Positions 8,219-17,009 are shown, counted from the stretch's first letter. The stretch is 59,538 nucleotides of DNA from Bacteroidales bacterium Bact_11 (GCA_001603505.1 LUZC01000047.1:1-59538), one strand, 5' to 3'. Made by a program: numbers and translations. Notes: a model not told the origin generated them from the letters alone.

Positions 8219-8233
8219 TCGCGTCGGTGTTTT
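8196..8233. terminator. bidirectional terminator overlapping the permease stop codon
   Basis: A perfect 17-bp inverted repeat (AAAACACCGACGCGATC, loop CTTT, then its reverse complement) with a T-rich 3' side on both strands. It includes the last codons and TGA stop (8216..8218) of the permease gene and serves the convergent SH3-like gene as well. Confidence 0.85.
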
Positions 8234-8254
8234 CTTAGGGCGACTCAATTATTA

Positions 8255-9313
8255 TTACGGACAAGTCGTAAAGGGATTGCCGCAGAGCCATCGAGTCTGC
8301 AGCCAACCCGTTCCGGCTTTGCATATGACTTTCGTCCATTTTCCGTCAGCGGTAATGTCGAGCGGCCGCACCAATACATCCGCTTCACGGATCACAGCCG
8401 ACACTGAGGCATCTGCCGAAGGCTCAGCATACAGATTCAGCGGACTGCCATCATAATTGCGGGTAGAAAGCGCCAGCACCGATGAATGGATCCAGCCCTG
8501 GTCCTGGATCTCGATGCCGCCCACCGACTTGTCCAGAATCTGCCACCAGCCGTTGCGGGGATTGTACACCGACAGGCAATAGACGCCGCCCTCGTCGTCC
8601 TCGTCGGAAGGCTGGGCTCCCAGCTGGCCGATCACCTTTCCGCCAGGAGTCGCGCGGATATTGGTCCGGCCGGAAGGATCGGTATCATATACAAAGCACC
8701 AGAGGTCGTTCGTGGCGAATGCTTCGTACACGAAATCGCCGGAAGGCTGCAGGACGATCCAGTTGGAAGGCTGGTTGTCCATCACCACCTCGATCCTCTC
8801 CCCGGTCGGCTTCAGGGAGAACCACTGGATGCCGCCGAAATTGAGTCCGGAAGGATCGCGCATCGGCGTCATGGTGCCCGCCGCGGCATCGACCGCGAAG
8901 AGACAGAGATGCGGCAGCGTATCTTCGTCCTCATTGTACAGATTGATGACGAACCGCTGAATGCCGTCGGGCAACGTCAAGAAGCGGGCCTCCGCAAAGG
9001 CGGGCGAGGGGCTTTCCAGCCGCATGCTGACATAGCCGAGTCCGTAGTCGTATTGGAATTCGGCCACGGGAATGTCGATATTGTCGACGTCGTTGGTGAA
9101 CTGGGCGCTGAGGGCATGCATCATCGGATTGGCGTAGAACTGCCCGGTGAATGCCATTACGCACATGGCCACGTCGGGATTGCCGCCCGGAGCGCACACC
9201 TCATAGGTCTTCTTCTTCCACTCCCGGCCGATCCGGAAAAGGGATACCTTGTCCTGGGCAGCCAGCGCCAGGGTGAGCGTCAGCGTCACGAATGCGAGAA
9301 CGATCCGTTTCAT
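8255..9313 (-). CDS. secreted protein with C-terminal SH3-like repeats
   Basis: A 352-residue exported protein: signal peptide at residues 1-19 (ends ALAAQ), then a beta-rich domain of about 190 residues that I do not recognise. The C-terminal about 130 residues have two bacterial SH3-like segments. The first begins RTNIRATPGGKVIGQL and contains GWWQIL and QGWIHSSVL; the second begins PLNLYAEPSADASVSAV and contains WTKVICKAGTGWLQTRWL. Such domains usually bind peptidoglycan or other envelope ligands. The gene lies 2 nt downstream of the DUF4301 gene and is likely co-transcribed with it. Role unknown. Confidence 0.7.
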   Translation of the reverse strand: MKRIVLAFVTLTLTLALAAQDKVSLFRIGREWKKKTYEVCAPGGNPDVAMCVMAFTGQFYANPMMHALSAQFTNDVDNIDIPVAEFQYDYGLGYVSMRLESPSPAFAEARFLTLPDGIQRFVINLYNEDEDTLPHLCLFAVDAAAGTMTPMRDPSGLNFGGIQWFSLKPTGERIEVVMDNQPSNWIVLQPSGDFVYEAFATNDLWCFVYDTDPSGRTNIRATPGGKVIGQLGAQPSDEDDEGGVYCLSVYNPRNGWWQILDKSVGGIEIQDQGWIHSSVLALSTRNYDGSPLNLYAEPSADASVSAVIREADVLVRPLDITADGKWTKVICKAGTGWLQTRWLCGNPFTTCP

Positions 9314-9315
9314 GA

Positions 9316-10806
9316 CTAGGCCTGATGAGCCGGCCGCAGCAGGTCGAGCACCACCTTGACCGGGTTGAAAGTTTCAAGGGGCACTTCCACGAAGAGCGTG
9401 TTCCAGTCGCTCATCGCTCCGTTCCACAGACCGGGAAGTTCCAGCGCCTTCAACTCGCGGCCCTGGTAGCTCTTGGAACTCATGAAACCCGCCTCGGGAT
9501 CGACATGCGCAAGCAGGTTGAATCGGCCTCCCTTATAATCGCGCAGGATGCACACCAGGTCGACCGGATTGAAGTGTGTGGCGTGCGACATGGCACCCAT
9601 GGCTTCGGGATCATTCTTGTTGATCTGCACACTTTCCAGGATCTGCAGCGAAGTGCAGCCGTCCTTGCCTTCGATGACATACGGACCTCCGCCCGGCTCG
9701 CCCTCATTGCGCACCATGCCGCACACGCGGATCGGGCGGTTGAGCTTGGCACGAAGCCGATCCACGCGGACCTTCGGATCCTGGCAGGCCGGCATCCGGA
9801 CGCAAAGCGCCGTGTCGAGGAAAGCCTCGATCTCGTCGCAGAGCACTTCCGCTGGCGCTTCATCCAGTTTGCGGAGGTAGGTGAAGATCTGGTCGCGGAG
9901 CCGCAGCGCCTCGCCCATCAGCACCTGCTTGTAGAGCGAAGTGGCGGGCAGCAGCTTCTCGTGGGCCACGTTGTCGATGTTCTTGATGGACACCAGTTCC
10001 GATTCCACCTGGTTGAGGTTGTAGATCAGGGCGCCATGACCGGCGGGACGGAAGAGCAGCGCGCCTTCGGCCGTGCGGAAGGGTTTGTTCTCCGGATCCA
10101 CGGCGATGGTGTCGGTGGCTTTGTCCTGATAGGTGAATGTGATGTCGTAGTGCACGCCGTAACGGGCCTCATAGGCAGGCAGCACTTCCACGACAGCCGC
10201 TTCAAAGAGAGAGCGGTGCTCCGGTGAGATGGTAACCACCAGGTTGCAGCTGCCGTCGGCATTGCGCATATAGTCCTGCGCTTCCACCAGATGCTCCGCG
10301 ATGGAGGTACGGATTTCGTCGGCATAACGGTGGAATTTCAGCACGCCCTTGGGCTTGGCCCCGTAGTCCAGACCGTCTTCCTTGAGCAACTTGCGCAAGG
10401 TGTCCCTGCGGTAGGCCGCAGTGTCCTGCGGCTCGCCGAAAAGATCCGGCGTATAGAATGCGAAATCCTTGATCCGAGCGGCAAAGCGGGCGCCCGGCGC
10501 GTCGGCGGGCAGGTCTTCTCCCGCTTCCAGTTTCTCGAGCCCGGAGAACATATCCTTGAACATGCGCGAAGCGGCGCCGGAAGCCGGCACGAATTTGCAT
10601 TTGCCGTGGATGTCGGCCTGGCGGTAATACGCGGCGGCTGATTCAGCTTCGGCGGGCGTCAGGACGCGGATGCCGCGCTTCGGCGTGGCGGGTGCGACAA
10701 TCTTCATCCAGGGAAAACCCTTCTTGAAGTGTTCGATCTGCTCTTCGACCTGGCGGAGTTCGGTACCCCGCGCTTCGATCTGTCGGATATCTTTTTCTGT
10801 AAACAT
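9316..10806 (-). CDS. DUF4301 family protein
   Basis: A 496-residue cytoplasmic protein matching the Bacteroidetes family DUF4301. Typical segments are KFVPASGAASRMFKDMF (about residues 71-87), PKGVLKFHRY (about 157-166) and, near the C-terminus, HATHFNPVDLVCILRDYKGG. The lysine/arginine-rich phosphate-binding-like motif in the first block resembles nucleotidyltransferase sequences, but no activity is known to me. It is first in a two-gene operon with the SH3-like protein, driven by a promoter that faces the fbp promoter only 12 bp away. Confidence 0.85.
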   Translation of the reverse strand: MFTEKDIRQIEARGTELRQVEEQIEHFKKGFPWMKIVAPATPKRGIRVLTPAEAESAAAYYRQADIHGKCKFVPASGAASRMFKDMFSGLEKLEAGEDLPADAPGARFAARIKDFAFYTPDLFGEPQDTAAYRRDTLRKLLKEDGLDYGAKPKGVLKFHRYADEIRTSIAEHLVEAQDYMRNADGSCNLVVTISPEHRSLFEAAVVEVLPAYEARYGVHYDITFTYQDKATDTIAVDPENKPFRTAEGALLFRPAGHGALIYNLNQVESELVSIKNIDNVAHEKLLPATSLYKQVLMGEALRLRDQIFTYLRKLDEAPAEVLCDEIEAFLDTALCVRMPACQDPKVRVDRLRAKLNRPIRVCGMVRNEGEPGGGPYVIEGKDGCTSLQILESVQINKNDPEAMGAMSHATHFNPVDLVCILRDYKGGRFNLLAHVDPEAGFMSSKSYQGRELKALELPGLWNGAMSDWNTLFVEVPLETFNPVKVVLDLLRPAHQA

Positions 10807-10831
10807 GGGAAACGGGAAGTTAGTCTTTCTG

Positions 10832-10839
10832 CAAATTTA
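10832..10839 (-). promoter_or_regulatory. -7 box of the DUF4301 operon (divergent with fbp)
   Basis: TAAATTTG on the minus strand, 25 nt upstream of the ATG at 10806. It is the mirror image of the fbp box, with 12 bp between the two boxes. Confidence 0.65.
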
Positions 10840-10851
10840 AGGAATTATTGT

Positions 10852-10859
10852 TAAATTTG
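10852..10859 (+). promoter_or_regulatory. -7 box of fbp (divergent with DUF4301)
   Basis: TAAATTTG on the plus strand, 27 nt before the ATG at 10887. The first possible TTG start (10848) would overlap the box and is therefore rejected. Confidence 0.65.
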
Positions 10860-10886
10860 TATGATTGTGTGACAAATCGATACCTT

Positions 10887-12854
10887 ATGAAGCGAGACCT
10901 GAAATATTTGAAACTGCTGGCCAAATCGTTCCCCACCGAACAGGAGGCCTGCACCGAGATCATCAACCTGGAGTCCATCCTGCATCTCCCCAAAGGCACC
11001 GAGCATTTTATCACCGATCTCCATGGTGAAAACGAGGCCTTCGAACACGTGCTGCGCAACGGCTCGGGCGTCATCCGTCAGAAAGTCGAGATGATTTTCG
11101 GCGTCACGCTCACCGAAACGGAGAAACGCGAACTCTGCACCCTCATCTATTACCCGGAAGATAAGATCCGGATGGTCCGCAATTCCCTCCGCAGCCGCGC
11201 CCGCATGCAAGAGTGGTACCGGGTGATGCTGATGCGCATCATCCAGGTGATGGCCATGTGCTCCTCGAAATACACGCGCTCCAAGGTGCGCAAGGCCCTC
11301 CCGAAGGAATATTCCTATATTGTGGAGGAATTGCTGCACGAGTGGATCGAAGACAACCAGAACAAACGTCGCTACATGCTCTCGATTGTCGATACGATTA
11401 TCGCCACGGGAAGGGCCGACCACTTCATCGCCACCATCTGCAACGTCATCCACCGGCTGGTCATCGATTCGCTGCATATCATCGGCGACATCTACGACCG
11501 CGGACCGGGCGCACACCTCATCATGGAGACGCTCTGCCACTACCACAACTACGACATCCAGTGGGGTAACCACGACGTGGTGTGGATGGGCGCCGCGGCA
11601 GGCAGCCGTGCCTGCGTAGCCAACGTGCTGCGCCTATGCTTCCGCTACGCCAACCTGGCCACGCTGGAAGACGGCTATGGCATCAACCTGCTGCCGCTTA
11701 CCACGTTCGCCATGGACACCTATGCCGACGATCCCTGCACCCTCTTCCGCCCGAAGAAAAACGAATACGAGACGCTGCCCGAGTCGCAGCTGGCACTCAT
11801 CGCCAAGATGCACAAGGCCATCGCCATCATCCAGTTCAAGCAGGAGAAACTCGTCATCGACCGGAATCCCGAATTCGGGATGGACGACCGCAACTTGCTT
11901 CACCTGATTGACTTCAAGAAGGGCACCATCCGCCTGGGCGGAAAAGAATACGAACTCCGCGACAAAAACTTCCCTACCATCGACCCCGACGATCCCTACC
12001 GGTTCACTCCCGAGGAACAGGAGATCCTGGAAGGCATCACCCGCAGCTTCGAGACCAGCGAGAAACTCCGCCGCCACATCGGATGCTTCCTCCGTCACGG
12101 TTCGCTCTACCTGGTGCGCAACAGCAACCTGATGTTCCACGGCTCCGTGCCGATGAACCCAGACGGCACGTTCAAGGAGATGCGCATCCAGGGCAAGCCT
12201 TACGCCGGCAAGAAACTCTTCGACAAAGTGGACCAGATGGTCCGCAACGCCTATTATACGCAGGAAGAGACACCGCGCCGCCAGGCGGGCCAGGATTTCA
12301 TCTGGTACCTGTGGTGCGGCCCCGTGGCCCCTACCTTCGACAAAGACAAGATGGCCACGTTCGAGCGCTATTTCATTGCCGACAAGGAACCGCAGAAAGA
12401 GACCAACGGCGCTTACAAGGAACTGAAGAACCGGGCCGACATCTGCGAAATGATCCTGCGCGAATTCGGCGTAAAAGACCTCAAACACGCGCACATCATC
12501 AACGGGCATATCCCGGTCAAGACCCTCAAAGGCGAGAGTCCCATCAAGGCCGACGGGCGACTGCTGGTCATCGACGGCGGCTATTCCAAGGCCTACCAGC
12601 CGGAAACGGGCATCGCGGGCTACACGCTCATCTACAATTCGCAGAGCCTGAAGCTGGTGCAGCACGCCCCCTTCACCACGCGCGAGAAAGCCGTCCGGTT
12701 CGGACTCGACATCCTCTCGGAAACGAAGGTGCTGGAGTTCGAGGAGAGCCGCCGCTATGTTCGCGACACCGACCAGGGCGCAGCCATCATGGAACAAATC
12801 GAAGATCTTTACCAGTTGCTCGACGCCTACCGTAAAGGCGCCATCCACGAATAG
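10887..12854 (+). CDS. fbp: class III fructose-1,6-bisphosphatase
   Basis: A 655-residue enzyme that hydrolyses fructose 1,6-bisphosphate in gluconeogenesis. It belongs to the Firmicutes/Bacteroidetes type (class III), a metallophosphatase: metal and phosphate motifs are TDLHGENEAF near the N-terminus, GDIYDRGPGAH and WGNHDVVWMGAAAG. The late segments INGHIPVKTLKGESPIKA and VIDGGYSKAYQ are also characteristic. The length is as usual for the class. The ATG at 10887 (MKRDLKYLK) is chosen over a TTG inside the promoter box. Gluconeogenesis fits a cell living on amino acids. It is transcribed alone, divergent from the DUF4301 operon. Confidence 0.95.
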   Translation: MKRDLKYLKLLAKSFPTEQEACTEIINLESILHLPKGTEHFITDLHGENEAFEHVLRNGSGVIRQKVEMIFGVTLTETEKRELCTLIYYPEDKIRMVRNSLRSRARMQEWYRVMLMRIIQVMAMCSSKYTRSKVRKALPKEYSYIVEELLHEWIEDNQNKRRYMLSIVDTIIATGRADHFIATICNVIHRLVIDSLHIIGDIYDRGPGAHLIMETLCHYHNYDIQWGNHDVVWMGAAAGSRACVANVLRLCFRYANLATLEDGYGINLLPLTTFAMDTYADDPCTLFRPKKNEYETLPESQLALIAKMHKAIAIIQFKQEKLVIDRNPEFGMDDRNLLHLIDFKKGTIRLGGKEYELRDKNFPTIDPDDPYRFTPEEQEILEGITRSFETSEKLRRHIGCFLRHGSLYLVRNSNLMFHGSVPMNPDGTFKEMRIQGKPYAGKKLFDKVDQMVRNAYYTQEETPRRQAGQDFIWYLWCGPVAPTFDKDKMATFERYFIADKEPQKETNGAYKELKNRADICEMILREFGVKDLKHAHIINGHIPVKTLKGESPIKADGRLLVIDGGYSKAYQPETGIAGYTLIYNSQSLKLVQHAPFTTREKAVRFGLDILSETKVLEFEESRRYVRDTDQGAAIMEQIEDLYQLLDAYRKGAIHE

Positions 12855-12861
12855 GAAATCC

Positions 12862-13009
12862 TGTCATATTTTCTGCCAAATTGTCTGATTATCAATAAGT
12901 TAATCGGACAATTACTGACATTTTGTCCCTTTTCCACATTTGGTCGGCAATTTGCCAGTCCTTCCTGTGCCACGCGGTGAAAACAGCAGGCAAGAAAAAG
13001 ACAAAATGT
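12862..13009. promoter_or_regulatory. array of palindromic TGnCA-type motifs upstream of hsp20
   Basis: The 181-bp gap before the small heat shock gene holds several related AT-centred dyads: TGTCATATTTTCTGCCA (12862..12878), TGCCAAATTGTC (12874..12885), TGACATTTTGTC (12916..12927), GGCAATTTGCC (12946..12956) and GACAAAATGT (13000..13009). They share GnCA-A/T-rich-TGnC symmetry. A near-match to a -7 box, CACATTTG, lies at 12935..12942 between them. The arrangement suggests a heat shock operator, perhaps functionally like CIRCE but different in sequence; this is inference. Confidence 0.55.
12879..12913. repeat. 13-bp inverted repeat with 9-nt spacer
   Basis: AATTGTCTGATTA (12879..12891) and TAATCGGACAATT (12901..12913) are inverted with one mismatch and a 9-nt spacer. 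No T-run follows on either side, so it is a poor terminator for fbp. The 9-nt spacer recalls the CIRCE element geometry, though the sequence differs. Confidence 0.55.
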
Positions 13010-13035
13010 AAAACTATTATATGGAGGATTAAGTT

Positions 13036-13473
13036 ATGTATTCCATTGAAAGAAGAAATTCCTGGCTGCCCAGCCTGTTCAGCAACTTTTTTGACGATGA
13101 TTTCACGGTGATGCCCGCCCGTCAGTTCGCATCACCCGCTGTCAACATCAAGGAAACCGAGAAAGAATTCGAGATCGACATCGCCGCTCCCGGCATGACG
13201 AAGGAAGATTTCGCCGTCCGCATCGACAACGACGAGGAGCTGGTCATCGCGCTCGAAAAGAAGAACAAGAAGGAAGAAAAGGACGAGAAAGGCGTGAATT
13301 ACCTCCGCCGCGAGTTCTCCTACACTTCCTATCACCAGAGCTTCACGCTACCCGAGAACATCAACCTTGAGGAAATCAAGGCCGAAATGGTCAACGGCGT
13401 GCTCCACGTCACCCTGCCGAAACTCCAGGAAGTCAAGCAGGTTCCCGCTTCACGCCACATCGAGGTAAAGTAA
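13036..13473 (+). CDS. small heat shock protein, Hsp20/alpha-crystallin family
   Basis: A 145-residue ATP-independent chaperone that holds unfolding proteins. The alpha-crystallin domain runs from about residue 33 to 130: SPAVNIKETEKEFEIDIAAP, GMTKEDFAVRI, a charged loop of lysine and glutamate (about 75-85), then FTLPENINLEEIKAEMVNGVLHVTLPK. The N-terminal arm MYSIERRNSWLPSLFSNFFDD is typical for oligomerisation. The upstream region holds the palindromic array described separately, so heat or redox stress control is likely. Its stop codon touches the stop codon of the convergent DUF5686 gene with no spacer. Confidence 0.95.
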   Translation: MYSIERRNSWLPSLFSNFFDDDFTVMPARQFASPAVNIKETEKEFEIDIAAPGMTKEDFAVRIDNDEELVIALEKKNKKEEKDEKGVNYLRREFSYTSYHQSFTLPENINLEEIKAEMVNGVLHVTLPKLQEVKQVPASRHIEVK

Positions 13474-15951
13474 TCAGAACTGCACGTCGAAACCGACTGT
13501 CACGCGAAAGTTCTTGCGGGGGTCTTCGAGGCGGTGCGTGAGGCGCCAGGTTGCATCGACGCGGACAACGCGCAACAGGTTGGAAAGGCCCACACCCGCT
13601 TCCACATAAGGGGTTTCGAGCGAACCGAGTCCTTCAATGGGAAGGATTCCCTGACCGCAGCGGTTGGCATCCGAAAGGGTGCCGACCGCTGCCTTTATGG
13701 TTATGATCTCCCGCAGGTCCAGCCGCTTGATCAGTGGGATACGGCCCAGGATCAGACCATTGAGATTGTGTTCGTACATAAGGTTGCACCAGCGGTCGGA
13801 TGCGAATTCATAGTAGTCCATGCAGGTGAAGGCAGTCTTGTCGAGGAACCAGGTGGCGTTGCCGGCATGTAAGTGCAGGAACGGATACGGCACCTCGCCC
13901 CAGATGGCACCGGTGTCCATGTGCAAGAGCGCGAACCCGAAGGCGCCCGCAGGGATTTTCCAGTCAAAGGTCAGTTCGCTGCGGAAAAAGCCGCAATCGT
14001 CGGAGGCAATGCCCGGAATGCCGGCGCTCAGATCGATGCCGACCACCGGATAACGTGTCAGGATGTGCGTCTTTTCAAAAAATCCGCGATTGATGCGCTC
14101 CTGCCAGGCGAACCGTGCCGCAAGATGGATCTGGTTGGCAGAAACAGACCCCGCCAGCGTACTGTCGGGATGGTAGAGCGGCACCATCGCATTGCCGTAG
14201 AGCCGGCGCGATTCCGCCACGAGGAAGCCCGTGAACGTGGGCGTAAACTCATGCTCATATTCCAAACGGAACTTCCGAAGAAGCGTCTGCTTGTCGCCGC
14301 TCCCGCCGGAAAACATCGAATTGAACATGTTGGGTTCCATGATCAGGGCGCTTCCCTGCCCCAGCTGTTGGTAATCGTAACTGCCCGCCAGCGTCAGTTT
14401 CCGCGTTACGTCGCGGCGGATCATGTACTCCCAGGATCCGCTTCCCTTGACGAGATGGTCGCGGAAACCGTAGCCCACGTTGCCCTTGAACCGCATCTTT
14501 GGATGGAAAAAGCGCGTGGTGCGGAACCCCACGCCCACATGCCAGCCCTCCGTGGCATTGTACATCACCGTCTGCGCCCACGGGCCATAGGCAATGCGCG
14601 TTTTCTCGCCCTCCACGTAGCCCCGGATCAGCGAACGCCACAGGGTATACCAGGCCTTGTAGGCCGGTTTTTGCTGGATGTCGTCGACCATCTGGTAGAT
14701 GCCCCGCTCGCGTTTGGTGAGCGGCACGGGCCGCACGGCCTTCCACTGGTCCTCGTCGTAAACGGCTACGTTGGTCACAACCACGGCATCGGGACTATCC
14801 ACCGCATCGGGCGGCAGGTCGAGCGTCCCGGGCTCCGCATAATGGAGCTCCCGGTTGCCCAGGAACGACAGCACCTTGGAGCTGTCGCTCACGGCGATGG
14901 AAAAATCGATGAAGAGCTTCTCTTCTTTTGGAAACCAACGGCCTGCCGCGGTTTTGCGGCTCTCCGTATCGATGTTGATGTGCCGGATCCAGTTCACGTT
15001 CGCGCCACGTGCCAGCGCCACATGTGCACTGCGGATGCCGAAATCCTCCGCATCGATGTAGAGCTCGCCATCGAAGGTCGGCGAGGTGACACCCCGCTTG
15101 GGATGAAACCTGAGGCAGTAGCTCTTGCGTCCGTCCATCTCCAGGCTGTCCACCAGGAAATAATTGTAAAAGGCGTGGCCATAAGCCGCAGCCGGCGAGG
15201 GAATCTCCAGGTTGAACAGATCGATGGTACTCTTGTAGAAATTGGTCTTTAGCAGATACGAGCCCGTGTACTGCCGCATGAAGTTGTCGGGATCGATACC
15301 GGAGATGCGGTTGGCCAGGATCACTTCCTTCTCGAGCGGGGGGTCTTCCCGATGGTATTTCTCCGAGAGCGTTTCCGAAATCATGATGGGAATGTACGAT
15401 TCGCCCGTCACCGCAGAGGTGTCGCGATAGGCGAGCACGTCGCCCAGCACGCCGCGCAGCACCGATTGGGTGGCCAGCCACTCGGCGTGGGTGGCGTCGA
15501 GCTCCACTTTGGAATAGATCCGTACCGACCAGTCCCCTGCCCGATCCGGATCGTGCACCTGGCGGTGCTCGTCGATCTGACGGAGAATATATTTGATGTA
15601 GCGGTCGTCGGGCTTGATTCGGGCCGCCGTCAGCAGGTCGGCGTCGAGCGCGAGCGCGAAGTTGATCTCGGAGAAGGAACCCACGGAAATCCGCTCGGAT
15701 ACGGAGTGATAGCCCAGCATCTGAGCGGTCAGCACGACCGCCGTAGTGTCGTGGGTTTCCACATAGTAGCGGCCGTCGGCATCGGTCGAGACACCGATGC
15801 TGGTACCGTCGAAGAACACAGAGCAATAAGGAATCGGTTCGCCCGTTTCCGCTTCCACCACGCGGCCCCGCACCTTGCTGGTCTGGGCCTGGAGCAAAGC
15901 CGGAGCGAGCAGCAGCAGGGCTGCCCAGCTTATAACGCGGAATCGGAACAT
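13474..15951 (-). CDS. DUF5686 outer membrane protein with carboxypeptidase-like regulatory domain
   Basis: An 825-residue exported protein. A signal peptide (residues 1-22, MFRFRVISWAALLLLAP...QAQ) is followed by a carboxypeptidase-D-type regulatory beta sandwich (VRGRVVEAETGEPIPYCSVF, about residues 27-105) and then a long DUF5686 region that ends in amphipathic beta strands (for example NFRVTVGFDVQF at the C-terminus), as in an outer membrane barrel. Such proteins are Bacteroidetes-specific; their function is unknown. The frame is open 42 codons further upstream but only the ATG at 15951 gives a signal peptide. A TAATTTTG box stands 5 nt upstream, so the mRNA may be leaderless. Confidence 0.88.
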   Translation of the reverse strand: MFRFRVISWAALLLLAPALLQAQTSKVRGRVVEAETGEPIPYCSVFFDGTSIGVSTDADGRYYVETHDTTAVVLTAQMLGYHSVSERISVGSFSEINFALALDADLLTAARIKPDDRYIKYILRQIDEHRQVHDPDRAGDWSVRIYSKVELDATHAEWLATQSVLRGVLGDVLAYRDTSAVTGESYIPIMISETLSEKYHREDPPLEKEVILANRISGIDPDNFMRQYTGSYLLKTNFYKSTIDLFNLEIPSPAAAYGHAFYNYFLVDSLEMDGRKSYCLRFHPKRGVTSPTFDGELYIDAEDFGIRSAHVALARGANVNWIRHINIDTESRKTAAGRWFPKEEKLFIDFSIAVSDSSKVLSFLGNRELHYAEPGTLDLPPDAVDSPDAVVVTNVAVYDEDQWKAVRPVPLTKRERGIYQMVDDIQQKPAYKAWYTLWRSLIRGYVEGEKTRIAYGPWAQTVMYNATEGWHVGVGFRTTRFFHPKMRFKGNVGYGFRDHLVKGSGSWEYMIRRDVTRKLTLAGSYDYQQLGQGSALIMEPNMFNSMFSGGSGDKQTLLRKFRLEYEHEFTPTFTGFLVAESRRLYGNAMVPLYHPDSTLAGSVSANQIHLAARFAWQERINRGFFEKTHILTRYPVVGIDLSAGIPGIASDDCGFFRSELTFDWKIPAGAFGFALLHMDTGAIWGEVPYPFLHLHAGNATWFLDKTAFTCMDYYEFASDRWCNLMYEHNLNGLILGRIPLIKRLDLREIITIKAAVGTLSDANRCGQGILPIEGLGSLETPYVEAGVGLSNLLRVVRVDATWRLTHRLEDPRKNFRVTVGFDVQF

Positions 15952-15956
15952 CCGTG

Positions 15957-15964
15957 CAAAATTA
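15957..15964 (-). promoter_or_regulatory. -7 box of the DUF5686 gene, 5 nt from the ATG
   Basis: TAATTTTG on the minus strand, an exact TAnnTTTG match. The box-to-ATG distance equals that of the glutathione peroxidase gene, suggesting a leaderless transcript. Confidence 0.55.
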
Positions 15965-15986
15965 GCAATTCCTGCCGGAAAAACGC

Positions 15987-15994
15987 TAACTTTG
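15987..15994 (+). promoter_or_regulatory. -7 box of mutY
   Basis: TAACTTTG, an exact TAnnTTTG match, 8 nt before the ATG at 16003. It lies 22 bp from the opposing DUF5686 box. Confidence 0.6.
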
Positions 15995-16002
15995 TCAAAG
16001 AG

Positions 16003-16989
16003 ATGCAAGACCCGTTCTTCACGAATAAATTGCTGGATTGGTATGCCGCACAGGGCCGCGACCTGCCCTGGCGCCACACGCGCGATCCGTATGCCATCTG
16101 GCTGAGCGAAATCATCCTGCAGCAGACGCGGATTGCGCAGGGAACGGCGTACTGGGAGCGTTTTATGGCGCGTTTCCCGGAGGTGGAATCACTAGCGGCG
16201 GCTTCGGAAGATGAGGTGCTGCGGCTCTGGCAGGGACTGGGCTACTATAGCCGAGCCCGCAACCTGCATGCTGCGGCGCGCCAGATAGCAGCACGCGGGT
16301 CTTTCCCGGATACGCTCGAAGAGATCCGGGCACTCAAGGGCGTGGGCGACTACACGGCTGCCGCCATCGGCTCCTTTGCCTTCGATCTCCCCGCAGCGGT
16401 GGTCGACGGCAATGTGTACCGGGTCCTCTCCCGCTTTTATGGCATCGCCACACCCGTAGGCACTACGGCCGCAAAAAAGGAGTTCACGTCGCTGGCACAG
16501 GCCCTCCTGCCCGCCGACCGACCGGGCGACTTCAACCAGGCGATGATGGATTTCGGGGCAACGCTGTGCACTCCTTCCGCCCCGCAGTGCCCCGACTGCC
16601 CCCTGGCATCCCGTTGCGAAGCGCTTCGATCGGGCCGTACGTCGCTGCTGCCGGTCCGCAAACCCGCCACCGTCGTACAAACCCGCCACCTGACCTATGT
16701 GTACCTGCGTTGCCAAGGGAAGACGGCCATCCGGCGCCGCGGCCCCGGCGACATCTGGCAAGGACTCTGGGAACCGCTCACGGAACTGCCTGCCGGTTCC
16801 TCTCCGCTCCTGTTGCGCAGCAGGGTGCGCCACCAGCTTACCCACCGCACCTTGATTGCCGATTTCTATCTATTGGAAACGGAGCTGCCGCCGGAACTGC
16901 CCGAAGGCTACCGCTGGGTTCCGGAGTCGGAACTCGACCGGTATGGCAAGCCACGCCTCTTTGAACTGCTGCTTCAGTCACTCGAATAA
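16003..16989 (+). CDS. mutY: A/G-specific adenine DNA glycosylase
   Basis: A 328-residue base-excision repair enzyme that removes adenine paired with 8-oxoguanine. The catalytic Glu36 is in LSEIILQQTR, the helix-hairpin-helix is LKGVGDYTAAAIGSFAF (111-127), and the catalytic Asp135 follows in VVDGN. The iron-sulfur cluster ligands Cys189, Cys196, Cys199 and Cys205 have the C-x6-C-x2-C-x5-C spacing. A NUDIX-like C-terminal domain for 8-oxoG recognition starts about residue 230. The frame is open far upstream, but the ATG at 16003 gives the family's normal start just behind an exact promoter box. A strong hairpin terminator follows. Confidence 0.96.
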   Translation: MQDPFFTNKLLDWYAAQGRDLPWRHTRDPYAIWLSEIILQQTRIAQGTAYWERFMARFPEVESLAAASEDEVLRLWQGLGYYSRARNLHAAARQIAARGSFPDTLEEIRALKGVGDYTAAAIGSFAFDLPAAVVDGNVYRVLSRFYGIATPVGTTAAKKEFTSLAQALLPADRPGDFNQAMMDFGATLCTPSAPQCPDCPLASRCEALRSGRTSLLPVRKPATVVQTRHLTYVYLRCQGKTAIRRRGPGDIWQGLWEPLTELPAGSSPLLLRSRVRHQLTHRTLIADFYLLETELPPELPEGYRWVPESELDRYGKPRLFELLLQSLE

Positions 16990-17009
16990 ACCACGTGGAA
17001 AAGATACAA

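Noticed and set aside
12879-12913. Inverted repeat after fbp as a terminator
   Set aside because: No T-run on either strand and only moderate GC in the stem; an operator reading fits the neighbouring motifs better.
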